This document shows positions 6,179 through 12,717 of a DNA stretch of 12,717 bases, piece after piece. The notes under the pieces are model-generated. The model was not told the DNA's origin and did no database searches. It worked only from the letters and a program-made list of their open reading frames with translations. Both the position numbers and the translations under genes were made by a program. How positions within the stretch are numbered: position 1 is the first letter of the stretch; each line of letters begins with the position of its first letter. This DNA is from Pseudomonadota bacterium. GTDB taxonomy: Bacteria > Pseudomonadota > Alphaproteobacteria > Rhizobiales > Xanthobacteraceae. The stretch is taken from positions 1 through 12,717 of the forward strand of contig JAEZBA010000312.1 of assembly GCA_023430245.1 (NCBI GenBank). Reading direction: 5' to 3'.

Positions 6179-6207
6179 CGGATCCGGCGCAAGCAGCCGC
6201 TGATCCG
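6179..6207. terminator. Hairpin between PilZ and tRNA-Pro, possible bidirectional terminator
   Basis: The stem CGGATC-CGGC (6179-6188) pairs with GCCG (6196-6199) and GATCCG (6202-6207), giving ten base pairs with a 2-nt CT bulge and a 7-nt loop. It sits 45 bases after the PilZ stop and 15 bases beyond the 3' end of the minus-strand tRNA. Neither side has a clear T-tract, so the terminator role is inferred from position. Confidence 0.42.
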
Positions 6208-6221
6208 TGCGAGGGCTTAAA

Positions 6222-6299
6222 TGGTCGGAGCGGCGGGATTCGAACCCACGACCCCTAGTCCCCCAGACTAGTGCGCTAACCGGGCTGCGCCACGCTCCG
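6222..6299 (-). tRNA. tRNA-Pro, anticodon GGG, with encoded CCA
   Basis: The reverse strand folds into a complete 78-nt cloverleaf. The acceptor stem CGGAGCG/CGCTCCG is perfect, with discriminator A and CCA encoded at 6224-6222. The D-arm is GCGC-AGCCCGGTTA-GCGC, the anticodon stem CTAGT/ACTAG with loop CTGGGGG, and the T-arm GTGGG-TTCGAAT-CCCGC. The anticodon GGG (6264-6262) reads CCC/CCU proline codons. A promoter sits directly upstream. Although tRNA 3' ends are common integration sites, no repeat of this end and no integrase is seen in the window. Confidence 0.97.
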
Positions 6300-6307
6300 A
6301 CGGCGCC

Positions 6308-6336
6308 GTTATAGGGAGGAGGGCTCGCCCGTGCAA
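6308..6336 (-). promoter_or_regulatory. Promoter of tRNA-Pro
   Basis: On the minus strand, TTGCAC (6336-6331) and TATAAC (6313-6308) are separated by exactly 17 bases. Transcription would begin near 6301, only a couple of bases before the mature tRNA 5' end at 6299. This explains the tRNA as an independent unit with a very short leader. Confidence 0.7.
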
Positions 6337-6440
6337 CCGTGACCCGCCCGCCGGCCCGGGTTTTCTTCGAGGTGCGATCCGCTGCGTGAGCGGCCTCAAC
6401 GGGGTGCCCCGGACCTTCCGGGCTGCAAGCAAACGCCTTA

Positions 6441-6719
6441 TCAGGCCGGCAGCTCGAGGATCGTGTTGGAACTGGCCTCGATGTCGTAAATCGCGACCTG
6501 AAGCTGGGCGAACCGCTTCTTGATGATCATGCCCTGAGCTTCGGCAACCTCGAAGGTGGTGTAGGTCGCCTTGGTCTGCCGGTCGACTTGCAGACGATAG
6601 CGGCCAGGTTCGGGCCGCCGCTTCTGCGACTGTTGCTCGAACACGACCTCCGGATCGGCGCGCTCTGCCTGAACGGGGGCAGCTTCCTTTGACTTCAGCG
6701 AAAGGGGAGATTTGGCCAT
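6441..6719 (-). CDS. Conserved-looking hypothetical protein, 92 aa
   Basis: I do not recognise a named family. The start at 6719 is chosen because AGGAG lies 7 bases upstream (aaaaggagccgcaATG). The frame is open to 6776 but that part spans the promoter. The first ~45 residues are charged and probably disordered (Lys/Glu/Gln rich). The second half looks folded, with alternating strands and a helix: PGRYRLQVDRQTKATYTTFE, then AEAQGMIIKKRF, then LQVAIYDIEASSNTILELPA. There is no signal peptide, membrane span or cysteine. It lies between the flippase and tRNA-Pro genes on the same strand but has its own promoter-like sequence, so it is probably independent of the polysaccharide cluster. Confidence 0.75.
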   Translation of the reverse strand: MAKSPLSLKSKEAAPVQAERADPEVVFEQQSQKRRPEPGRYRLQVDRQTKATYTTFEVAEAQGMIIKKRFAQLQVAIYDIEASSNTILELPA

Positions 6720-6741
6720 TGCGGCTCCTTTTGTTCGAGCG

Positions 6742-6770
6742 GATATGGTGTCGGAGGCGTGCGCTGCCAA
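6742..6770 (-). promoter_or_regulatory. Putative promoter of the 92-aa protein gene, with overlapping palindrome
   Basis: On the minus strand, TTGGCA (6770-6765) and CATATC (6747-6742) are 17 bases apart, leaving a leader of roughly 15 nt before the ATG at 6719. The -35 overlaps the inverted repeat TGCCA-A-TGGCA (6765-6775), a possible operator for an unknown repressor. Confidence 0.5.
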
Positions 6771-6809
6771 TGGCAATTCAGGCGCGTAGGCCGCGCAGGC
6801 CGTCGCCGT

Positions 6810-8180
6810 TCACGATGTCTTGCGCAACGGCCCGCGCAGGGCGAGCGTGAAATAGGACAGCGCGCTTGCAACGTAGACCGCGGTAAAGGCCTGGATGAAG
6901 CCGGTCAGGTCGGCCCCGGCCACGATCGCGAATGCGGTGGCAAAGGTCGCAGCCAGACTGACCAGCACGCTCAGCCGCGCGATCACCTTGAAATAGCCCG
7001 TGTGGATCAGCAAGAAGTTCGACACCGTCTGTATCAGGTTAGCGATCAGCAGCACGATCATCAGGTGCACGATCGCTTGCGGCATGACAGCGGAATCGCC
7101 GAGCAGGATGCGGAACATGGGCTCGGAGAAAAACGCCAGCGCGATACAGATGACGATCCCCGGCAGGCTGGCAAGGCCCGCGGCCATCCAGGTCGCGAGC
7201 ACGACCGATCGCCGATCGCCTTCGCTATGGGCGCGGGTCTGGCGCGGCAGGGCCACGTCGCTTGCCGCTGAATAGAGAACGGTCGCGCCGCGCACCACCT
7301 TGAACAGGGTGTCGAGGATGATGGTGGGTGCGCCGAGTCCGTAGGCGACCGGCACGATCGCGTAGGCGAAATTGTAGAGATAGAATTCGTTCACCGCATA
7401 GGTGCCCCCGGAGACCACCTCCTTCTTGTTGTCGCGGAAGAACGAGCGGAGGTGCGAGGAAAAGCCCGCGACCGTTGCCTGCAGCGCGCCTTTGCGCGAC
7501 AGCCGCGCGATCATGATCGCAAACAGCGCGGCCCAGATCAGGTTCGCGATCACCAGGAAGGCCATCAGCGACAGGCCGATCAGCGGTAGCGTCGCCAGCA
7601 TGAAGCCGACATGCAACACGCGCCGCGTCACCTCCATCACCTCGAAGAAGATGAAATCGTCGACCGCGAGGCTGATATTGCGCAGCGCGAACCACACCAG
7701 CGTGATCGCGGTGAACAGAAAGAATAACGCGAGTTCGAGACCGCCATAGGCGCCTGCGCCGAGCAGCAGCGCGCCGAAAAAGCAGCCGATCGTGCAGGCG
7801 ATGCCGAGCAGGAAATACAGGATCACGATCGCGGTGGCGTGGCCCACCACGGCTGCACCGGCTTGCGCACCGCCCAGCAACCACGCGCGCATGCGCACGA
7901 AGATGATTTTGACCAGCCCGATGTCGGAGAGCCACAGCGCGATGCCGAGCGTGCCGACGAGGATGAAGACCGAGAACCGCTCCGGGTCGAGAATGCGTGC
8001 GAATACGAAGGTCTGAACCAACCCACCGACCAGTCCGCCGCCCGCTGTTGTCGCCCGCAGCAGCAGATAGGGGATCGACAGGAACCGGCCCGGCGCGCCA
8101 TCCGGTGTTTGGACCGGACGGGAACTCGCCGATATCTCGGAACGGCCGTCGATCATGGAATCGGACGTGGCGGCGGACAT
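6810..8180 (-). CDS. Wzx-type oligosaccharide flippase / polysaccharide biosynthesis membrane protein
   Basis: A 456-aa inner-membrane protein of the MOP exporter superfamily that would flip lipid-linked repeat units to the periplasm. After a ~35-residue polar head, hydrophobic spans follow nearly throughout, about 12-14 in total. The opening LLLRATTAGGGLVGGLVQTFVFARILDPERFSVFILV is the family's usual first helix pair with the A(R)xL(x)PxxF loop. Further support comes from the central polar loop with YAVNEFYLYNFAYAIVPV and the GATVLYSAASDVALPR segment, typical of Wzx/O-antigen transporters. The start at 8180 has no strong ribosome site; an ATG at 8156 is an alternative. It is divergent from the methyltransferase gene across 152 bases. 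Family is sure, substrate unknown. Confidence 0.85.
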   Translation of the reverse strand: MSAATSDSMIDGRSEISASSRPVQTPDGAPGRFLSIPYLLLRATTAGGGLVGGLVQTFVFARILDPERFSVFILVGTLGIALWLSDIGLVKIIFVRMRAWLLGGAQAGAAVVGHATAIVILYFLLGIACTIGCFFGALLLGAGAYGGLELALFFLFTAITLVWFALRNISLAVDDFIFFEVMEVTRRVLHVGFMLATLPLIGLSLMAFLVIANLIWAALFAIMIARLSRKGALQATVAGFSSHLRSFFRDNKKEVVSGGTYAVNEFYLYNFAYAIVPVAYGLGAPTIILDTLFKVVRGATVLYSAASDVALPRQTRAHSEGDRRSVVLATWMAAGLASLPGIVICIALAFFSEPMFRILLGDSAVMPQAIVHLMIVLLIANLIQTVSNFLLIHTGYFKVIARLSVLVSLAATFATAFAIVAGADLTGFIQAFTAVYVASALSYFTLALRGPLRKTS

Positions 8181-8332
8181 TGTCGGTTGATCGATCCGGA
8201 GCGCCGTTCAGGAATCGCGTGGCGCGCGTAAGACATCATAAAGGCCGGGGGTTTAAGGAACTCTCAAGCGCGGCCGTGCGACGGCCCCGCAAGGCTTGTG
8301 CGACCAGCGTTTGAGGCAGGAAGAGGCGCGCC

Positions 8333-9121
8333 ATGCTCGACAAAACTCCGGGCGACCTTCTGATCGGACTGGATGACGGCGGAACCCTGGCCCGTGCGTT
8401 CGCCGAACTCGGCGTTCGCAATGACCGGGACTGGGCCTGGGACAATTACGAGCACGTGGTGCGCGGCCTCGCCCGTATCCTTCACGCGCACCGTCTGCTG
8501 GAAGTCGGCGGCGGCCGCGATCCACTGTTCAAGGCCGACGAATTGTCGGCGCTCGGTCTCGACATGACGGTCAACGATATCTCGCAGACCGAACTCGACG
8601 TCCTGCCGGACAGTTACCACAAGGCCTGTTTCGATGTGGCCGGCGACATTTCCGCCGTTGCGGATCTGCGCGACAGCATCGATCTCGCATTCTCGCGGAT
8701 GGTGTTCGAGCATGTCGCGGACGGCCAGCGCGCCTGGTCGAATTTGTATCAATTGCTCGCGCCGGGCGGTGTGGCGCTTGCCTTCGTCCCGACCCTGTAT
8801 GCGTTTCCGTTCGTGGTGAACCGGCTGCTTCCGGACGATGTCGCCGCGAAAATCGTCAAGCTGATCTATCCACATCGGACCGACGACGAAGACCCGGTTT
8901 TTCCGGCTCGCTACAGCTGGACCTATGCCAGCGAAAGAAAGATGAAGCCGATGCTGGAGAGCATCGGCTATCGCGAAGTGGTGATCCTTCCGTTTTATGG
9001 CCACGGCTATTTCGATCGCTTTCCGATCCTGCGCGACGTGCATGCGCGATTCACCGCGCTCGCCCGCAAGCACGACTGGCGCACGGTCGCGAGCTACGCC
9101 TATATCGCCGCACGCAAATAG
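8333..9121 (+). CDS. Class I SAM-dependent methyltransferase
   Basis: A 262-aa cytosolic methyltransferase with a Rossmann fold. Motif I is LLEVGGGRDP (about residues 55-64). The acidic end of β2 is VNDIS (N81/D82). Motif II/III-like segments are DLAFSRMVFEHVAD (117-130) and LLAPGGVALAFVPT (141-154). The C-terminal third (YSWTYASERKMKPMLESIGYREVVILPFYGHGYFDRF) is typical of methyltransferase_11-type enzymes acting on sugars or lipids. The start at 8333 follows GGAAGAGG. It is the only plus-strand gene inside the polysaccharide cluster, lying between flippase and polymerase. It may methylate a sugar of the repeat unit or cap the chain, but the acceptor is not shown by sequence. Its stop is 16 bases from the convergent ligase stop. 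Confidence 0.87.
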   Translation: MLDKTPGDLLIGLDDGGTLARAFAELGVRNDRDWAWDNYEHVVRGLARILHAHRLLEVGGGRDPLFKADELSALGLDMTVNDISQTELDVLPDSYHKACFDVAGDISAVADLRDSIDLAFSRMVFEHVADGQRAWSNLYQLLAPGGVALAFVPTLYAFPFVVNRLLPDDVAAKIVKLIYPHRTDDEDPVFPARYSWTYASERKMKPMLESIGYREVVILPFYGHGYFDRFPILRDVHARFTALARKHDWRTVASYAYIAARK

Positions 9122-9137
9122 CTGACCTTCGCGCGGT

Positions 9138-10418
9138 TCAGGCCGCGGGTTGCGCCAGCGCACGGCGCCTGAAATTCATTGTCGCGATCGAGAAACCCCA
9201 GACCAGCCCGAGCAGCAGGTAATAGTGTCGCCAGTGGTCGGTATCGATGATCATGCCCTCGAGCGCCACGCCGGTGAACGTCGCCATCACCGGAATGAAA
9301 TAGCGCTGCCAGGGCGTGGTCACGAACACCGTTCGAAGCCCGATCGCGAGTGTGATCAGAACCAGCGCCAGATACGAGAAGCCGCCGAGCCAGCCATATG
9401 AGGCGAAGGCGTTCAGATACACCTGGTGGGGATCGTTGGTGTAGTGGTTGCGGAATTGCAGCGGGCCAAATCCATTGGGCCGTTCGAGCAATTCGCCGAC
9501 GCTTTTTCTCTGGTTGCCGAAGCGCCCGCTTTCGCCGGTGTCGTAATACTGGTTGAGCGACGCGCGTTCCTTGAACACGGTGCCGACATTGCCGACGGCG
9601 AGCAGGCCGATCAGCAGACCGGCGACTGCGAGACTGACCATCACCGAAAACGCAACGAGCCGGGCGCGGAACCAACCGCTCGGTGTGGTCATGAACAACA
9701 GCGCCATCATCATCGCCGAGGAGAAAACCATGTGCGCCCAGGCCGCGCGGGAGAAGCTCAGGAACAGACCGGCGGCCATGATCATAAAAGCGGCGAGCGA
9801 CAGGATACGCAGTCCGCGTGCGAGGAAGGATTGCAGCAGGAACAGCATCGGCAGGATCATGAACGGCCCATAGACGTTCGGATCCTTGAACGTGCCGCGT
9901 GCGCGCCCGTACAGCGTGAGGACGTCGATGCCTTTGAAATAGCCCACGATCCCGGCGAGGGCTGCGCACACGCCGGCGATGATATAGGCCCGGCGCAGGA
10001 TTTCGCCGCGCCGCACGCAATCGGTCGAAAAGATCATCGCGAAGATGATGGCGGTAAACGCCATGTAGAACGAAATCAGGATGAAGCGTCGCGATGGCTC
10101 GTCGCCGATCACCGGGATCAGGGCGAATGCACCGCCGAGATTATAGAGCAGCAGCAGGATAATCAGGGGCAGCAGCTTGCGGTCGACCGTGACGCCGGCG
10201 AGAAAGCAGGTGAACACCAGCAGCGCCGACAGCACTTCGTACGGGGAGGGCTCGATGAAGACGAGAAAGCTGCCGAGGATCGTCAGGAACAGCGCGCCAT
10301 GGAGCATGCTGACGGCAATGGCCGGAGCACGGCGCGGCACTGCCGGCGTCGCGGGCAGAACCGGTTGCACCGCACGGCGCGGCGCCCCGATCGCCGCGGC
10401 CTGGTCGAGCGTGATCAA
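9138..10418 (-). CDS. O-antigen ligase / Wzy-type polysaccharide polymerase
   Basis: A 426-aa inner-membrane protein of the Wzy_C superfamily, which polymerises or ligates lipid-linked glycans at the periplasmic face. It has about 11-12 hydrophobic spans. Diagnostic parts are RGTFKDPNVYG (174-184), SFSRAAW (221-227) and a large periplasmic loop (about 276-335) ending NDPHQVYLNAFASYGWLG, with H331 in the conserved position. The first ~37 residues are a polar Ala/Pro head. The frame begins at a TTG (10418) that overlaps the upstream TGA as TTGA, suggesting coupled translation. Other in-frame starts are a GTG at codon 17 and the first ATG at codon 38 (10307), so the exact N-terminus is uncertain. 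Between ligase and polymerase, polymerase is favoured by the flippase and priming transferase nearby. Confidence 0.87.
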   Translation of the reverse strand: MITLDQAAAIGAPRRAVQPVLPATPAVPRRAPAIAVSMLHGALFLTILGSFLVFIEPSPYEVLSALLVFTCFLAGVTVDRKLLPLIILLLLYNLGGAFALIPVIGDEPSRRFILISFYMAFTAIIFAMIFSTDCVRRGEILRRAYIIAGVCAALAGIVGYFKGIDVLTLYGRARGTFKDPNVYGPFMILPMLFLLQSFLARGLRILSLAAFMIMAAGLFLSFSRAAWAHMVFSSAMMMALLFMTTPSGWFRARLVAFSVMVSLAVAGLLIGLLAVGNVGTVFKERASLNQYYDTGESGRFGNQRKSVGELLERPNGFGPLQFRNHYTNDPHQVYLNAFASYGWLGGFSYLALVLITLAIGLRTVFVTTPWQRYFIPVMATFTGVALEGMIIDTDHWRHYYLLLGLVWGFSIATMNFRRRALAQPAA

Positions 10419-11962
10419 TACGCGTTCTCGCTTTTCAGCAGCGCGAACGGCGTCATCAGAACGATGTAGAGAACGATCAGGACCGACCAGTACTCGATGT
10501 AATAGAGGTCGTATTCGACGCGCTTCTGGATCTTTTCCTGGGTGTCGGTTTCACCGCGCCAGCCGTTGATCTGGGCCCAGCCGGTGACGCCCGGCTTGAC
10601 CCGGTGTCGTGCGAAATAGCCATCGACGGCTTCGTCGTAAAGACGCGCCTCGGCCTTGGCATTGACGGCATGCGGACGGGGGCCGACCAGCGAGAGATTG
10701 CCCTTGAATACAACGTTGAAGAGTTGCGGCAATTCGTCGAGGCTTGCCTTGCGGATGAAGCGGCCAACGCGCGTCACGCGCGGGTCGTCCCTGGTGACGA
10801 GCTTGCTCGCGGTGGCGTCGCTCTGATCCACATACATCGAGCGGAATTTGTAGACCTCGATCAGGTCGTTGTTGAAGCCGTAGCGCTTCTGCTTGAACAG
10901 AACCGGCCCTCGGCTGTCGAGCTTGATCGCGATTGCGACCACCGCCATCACCGGCAGCGCCGCGAGCAGGATGAGGCCGCCGACGGTCTTGTCGAACAGC
11001 CATTTCATCACGACGTCCCAGTCCGCGATCGGGCGGTCGGATACGTCGAGCACGGGTACGGTGCCGATATAGGAATAGGAGCGTGGCCGGAACCGCAGCT
11101 TGTTGGAGTGCGCCGACAGGCGGATATCGACCGGCAGCACCCAGAGCTTCTTGAGCATGGCCAGGATGCGGTTCTCGGCGGTGATCGGCAGCGAGAAGAT
11201 CACGAGGTCGATGCGGGTGCGGCGCGCGAATTCGACGAAATCGTCGACCGTGCCGAGTTTCGGCAAGCCGCCGCAATGGGTCGGCGCACGCTCGTCGTTG
11301 CGATCGTCAAACACGCCGACCACGCGGACGTCGTCGTCGACCTGCGTCTTCAGCGCATCGATCAGAGCTTCGCCGGGCGCTCCGCCGCCGACGATGACGG
11401 TACGGCGGGTGAGGCGTCCCTCGCGCATCCACTGCTTGACCAGCATGTAAAGCCCGGTACGCATGGCCATCAGCGCCACGATGCCGACGGCCCAGAAGCT
11501 CAGAAGCCAGACGCGCGACAACGGCAGATCGAGCTTGAAGAAGAACGACACCGTGACCGTGAGCAGGAACACCACCGACCAGGCGGGGATCATGCGCGCC
11601 ATCTGATTGAGCGGCCGGCGGAAGGCGTGGACCTGATAGACATCGACCGCCTGGAACGCGACGACCGATACCAGCGAGATTCCGGCAATCGAGAGAATAT
11701 AGGGCCAGCGGTAACCCTCGATCGGGAACACATAGGCATAATAGACGAGGGTACCGACGAACGCGATCAGTGCGGCGTCCAGCGCACGTACGAAGCCGGC
11801 GAGAACGATCGGCGAGATCGCCGTGTGTGTTGCAACCGATGCTGCCGCCAGCGCCGCCGGCGACAATTGCCGTTTGTTGCGCGCGGGTGCATCCGAGCTG
11901 CCGGTTGCGGCAGTCGCAGCAGCGGGCGCGCCCAGCATCTTGTGAGCGTCCAGTTCGAACAT
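10415..11962 (-). CDS. Undecaprenyl-phosphate sugar phosphotransferase, WcaJ-type (priming enzyme)
   Basis: A 515-aa membrane protein that transfers a sugar-1-phosphate (usually glucose) to undecaprenyl phosphate, starting repeat-unit synthesis. It has a polar N-terminus, then four hydrophobic spans (about 51-75, 87-107, 125-142, 150-172). A CoA_binding_3-like Rossmann domain follows, with GGGAPGE at 192-198, then a re-entrant helix (about 324-346) and the catalytic bacterial sugar transferase domain. Catalytic-domain marks are [18 protein letters not shown] (359-376), the SLDELPQL motif with D409-E410, [12 protein letters not shown] (421-432) and [18 protein letters not shown] (457-474). Length and layout are normal for the polyprenyl glycosylphosphotransferase family. 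The start at 11962 follows GAGGGACGG. It overlaps the next gene by 4 bases. The glucose specificity is inferred from the family. Confidence 0.93.
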   Translation of the reverse strand: MFELDAHKMLGAPAAATAATGSSDAPARNKRQLSPAALAAASVATHTAISPIVLAGFVRALDAALIAFVGTLVYYAYVFPIEGYRWPYILSIAGISLVSVVAFQAVDVYQVHAFRRPLNQMARMIPAWSVVFLLTVTVSFFFKLDLPLSRVWLLSFWAVGIVALMAMRTGLYMLVKQWMREGRLTRRTVIVGGGAPGEALIDALKTQVDDDVRVVGVFDDRNDERAPTHCGGLPKLGTVDDFVEFARRTRIDLVIFSLPITAENRILAMLKKLWVLPVDIRLSAHSNKLRFRPRSYSYIGTVPVLDVSDRPIADWDVVMKWLFDKTVGGLILLAALPVMAVVAIAIKLDSRGPVLFKQKRYGFNNDLIEVYKFRSMYVDQSDATASKLVTRDDPRVTRVGRFIRKASLDELPQLFNVVFKGNLSLVGPRPHAVNAKAEARLYDEAVDGYFARHRVKPGVTGWAQINGWRGETDTQEKIQKRVEYDLYYIEYWSVLIVLYIVLMTPFALLKSENAY

Positions 11963-12051
11963 TTACGCCGTCCCTCGATCCGTCACGCCCAGAACGAGCT
12001 TGGCGTGCAGACCTTGTTTTGAGGGGACAGGTCTTACCGGAAAAGATTCAA

Positions 12052-12079
12052 CAAAAGCTTATGCGTATTTTAGCTTTTG
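12052..12079. repeat. Inverted repeat overlapping the glycosyltransferase stop codon
   Basis: CAAAAGCT (12052-12059) and AGCTTTTG (12072-12079) are perfect 8-base inverted arms with a 12-base A/T-rich spacer. On the minus strand the hairpin includes the TAA of the glycosyltransferase (12072-12070) and is followed by TTGAATCTTTTCC. It lies in the 107-base gap before the sugar phosphotransferase gene and could be a weak terminator, attenuator or RNA-stabilising stem. A second, weaker 6-bp pairing (AGACCT 12009-12014 with AGGTCT 12029-12034) lies closer to that gene. Confidence 0.5.
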
Positions 12080-12717
12080 CGCGCCGCGATGGCCGCGCCA
12101 TACGCATCGATTCCGCCGTCGACCATGTCGTCCAGGGAGAAGTTGGCGCGCACACGTGCCTGCAACAAGCGGGTGGTGTCGGACATGCTTTCCGGATGGT
12201 TAACAGCATCCTCCAATGCACGTTCGAGCGCGGACTGGTCGTCGGGAGCGACCAGCTTTTCCGCCAGCGGACCGAACATGTCCGGGATGCCGCCGACCCG
12301 GGTTGCGATCAGCGGCTTTCCGGCGGCGGCCGCCTCGAGCACGATATAGGGGAAGGATTCCGCGCGCGAGGGAACCACCATGATGCGACCGAGCGCGAAT
12401 GCCTTGCGCGCCGGCATCGGCGCCATGAAGCGGACAGCCTCCGCGAGCCCGGATTCAAGCGCCTGCCGTTCCAGGTCATCGCGCGACGATCCGGCACCCA
12501 CGATCGTTGCGGTCAGCGGGAGCCCGCGCGCGCGTAGCCTCGCCAGCGCACCGAGGAGGAGGTCAACGCCCTTCAGGCTTCGCAATTCGCCGATATACAG
12601 GAGGTCGGTCGCATCGTCGGCAAGCGGCACGCTTTCGAATTCGTCGGCACCGACGCCGTTCGGCACAATCCGCGCCATGGCCGCCGGCTCTCCAACCTTC
12701 TCGCGGAATATCCGTTC
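12070..12717 (-). CDS. Glycosyltransferase family 4 (GT4), C-terminal part
   Basis: The 5' end is beyond the right edge. The frame is open from base 12717 to TAA 12072-12070, giving 215 residues. The visible part is the C-terminal nucleotide-sugar-binding Rossmann domain of a GT-B retaining glycosyltransferase. It shows VPNGVGADEF, LLYIGELRSLKGVDLLL (the (G/E)xLxxxKGxDxL signature), a TIVGAGSSRDDLE turn, and the E-x7-E catalytic motif in SRAESFPYIVLEAAAAGKP, followed by IATRVGGIPD. It would add a sugar from an NDP donor to the lipid-linked repeat unit in the cytosol. It is transcribed toward the priming transferase with a 107-base gap, so it may be the upstream gene of the same operon. An ATG at 12678 lies inside the fold and is not the start. 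Confidence 0.9.
   Translation of the reverse strand, partial: ERIFREKVGEPAAMARIVPNGVGADEFESVPLADDATDLLYIGELRSLKGVDLLLGALARLRARGLPLTATIVGAGSSRDDLERQALESGLAEAVRFMAPMPARKAFALGRIMVVPSRAESFPYIVLEAAAAGKPLIATRVGGIPDMFGPLAEKLVAPDDQSALERALEDAVNHPESMSDTTRLLQARVRANFSLDDMVDGGIDAYGAAIAARKS

Noticed and set aside
6222..6299. tRNA-Pro as an integration site of a mobile element
   Set aside because: No repeat of the tRNA 3' end, integrase or phage gene is visible on either side.
6408..6422. CCCGGA-CCT-TCCGGG hairpin after the 92-aa protein gene
   Set aside because: A 6-bp stem with a 3-nt loop and no T-tract is too weak to call a terminator, although its position just past the stop would suit one.
8264..9163. 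299-codon minus-strand open frame over the methyltransferase
   Set aside because: The plus strand here encodes all methyltransferase motifs and has a good ribosome site; the minus frame has neither.
9426..10469. 347-codon plus-strand open frame
   Set aside because: It is the antisense shadow of the polymerase gene, with Gln/His/Asp-rich composition and no recognisable domain.
10604..12022. 472-codon plus-strand open frame
   Set aside because: It lies antisense to the clearly recognised sugar phosphotransferase gene, and its translation is rich in Arg, Asp, Glu, Gln and His with no family signal, as expected for a GC-rich shadow frame.

Overview
This is a GC-rich alphaproteobacterial chromosome segment. 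Gene content and protein style suggest Rhizobiales, most likely Nitrobacteraceae (Bradyrhizobium, Rhodopseudomonas or relatives). The signs are a MerR regulator of the kind usually found next to ihfA, FixK/FNR-type boxes, a DUF2189 membrane protein, and many short alphaproteobacterial hypothetical proteins. The taxonomic call is an inference from style; no marker gene in the window settles it.

Layout. (a) 1-401: the 3' part of a MerR regulator, followed by a strong intrinsic terminator. (b) 575-2736, minus strand: a BioF2/FemAB-like GNAT acyltransferase gene and a JmjC/cupin-like Fe(II)/2-oxoglutarate oxygenase gene, joined by a 4-bp ATGA overlap. (c) 3034-3228: a 64-aa hypothetical protein. 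(d) 3308-5742: a group of small genes comprising a VOC metalloenzyme (minus), an exported 138-aa protein (plus), a DUF2189 membrane protein (minus) and a small periplasmic c-type cytochrome (plus). The VOC promoter region and the DUF2189/cytochrome divergent region each carry a TTGA-N6-TCAA site, the CRP/FNR (FixK2, FnrN) signature, which suggests control by low oxygen. (e) 5873-6133: a stand-alone PilZ domain protein behind a consensus -10 element. (f) 6222-6299, minus strand: tRNA-Pro(GGG) with its own sigma70-like promoter. (g) 6441-6719, minus strand: a conserved-looking 92-aa protein of unknown function.

(h) From 6810 to the right edge lies a surface-polysaccharide cluster. Read along the minus strand from the right edge it holds a GT4 glycosyltransferase (partial), a WcaJ-type undecaprenyl-phosphate sugar phosphotransferase and an O-antigen ligase/polymerase (Wzy-like). 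A SAM-dependent methyltransferase on the plus strand follows, then a Wzx-type flippase on the minus strand. Together these would prime a lipid carrier, extend the repeat unit, decorate it, flip it across the inner membrane and polymerise it. The PilZ protein and the GNAT/JmjC pair a few kb away may belong to the same cell-envelope theme, but nothing in the sequence proves this.

No insertion sequence, integrase, CRISPR array or phage gene is visible. Long antisense open frames (up to 472 codons) are GC-driven shadows of real genes. I did not find a wholly new system. The best leads are the two FixK-like boxes with the poorly characterised genes they flank, and the translationally coupled acyltransferase/oxygenase pair.
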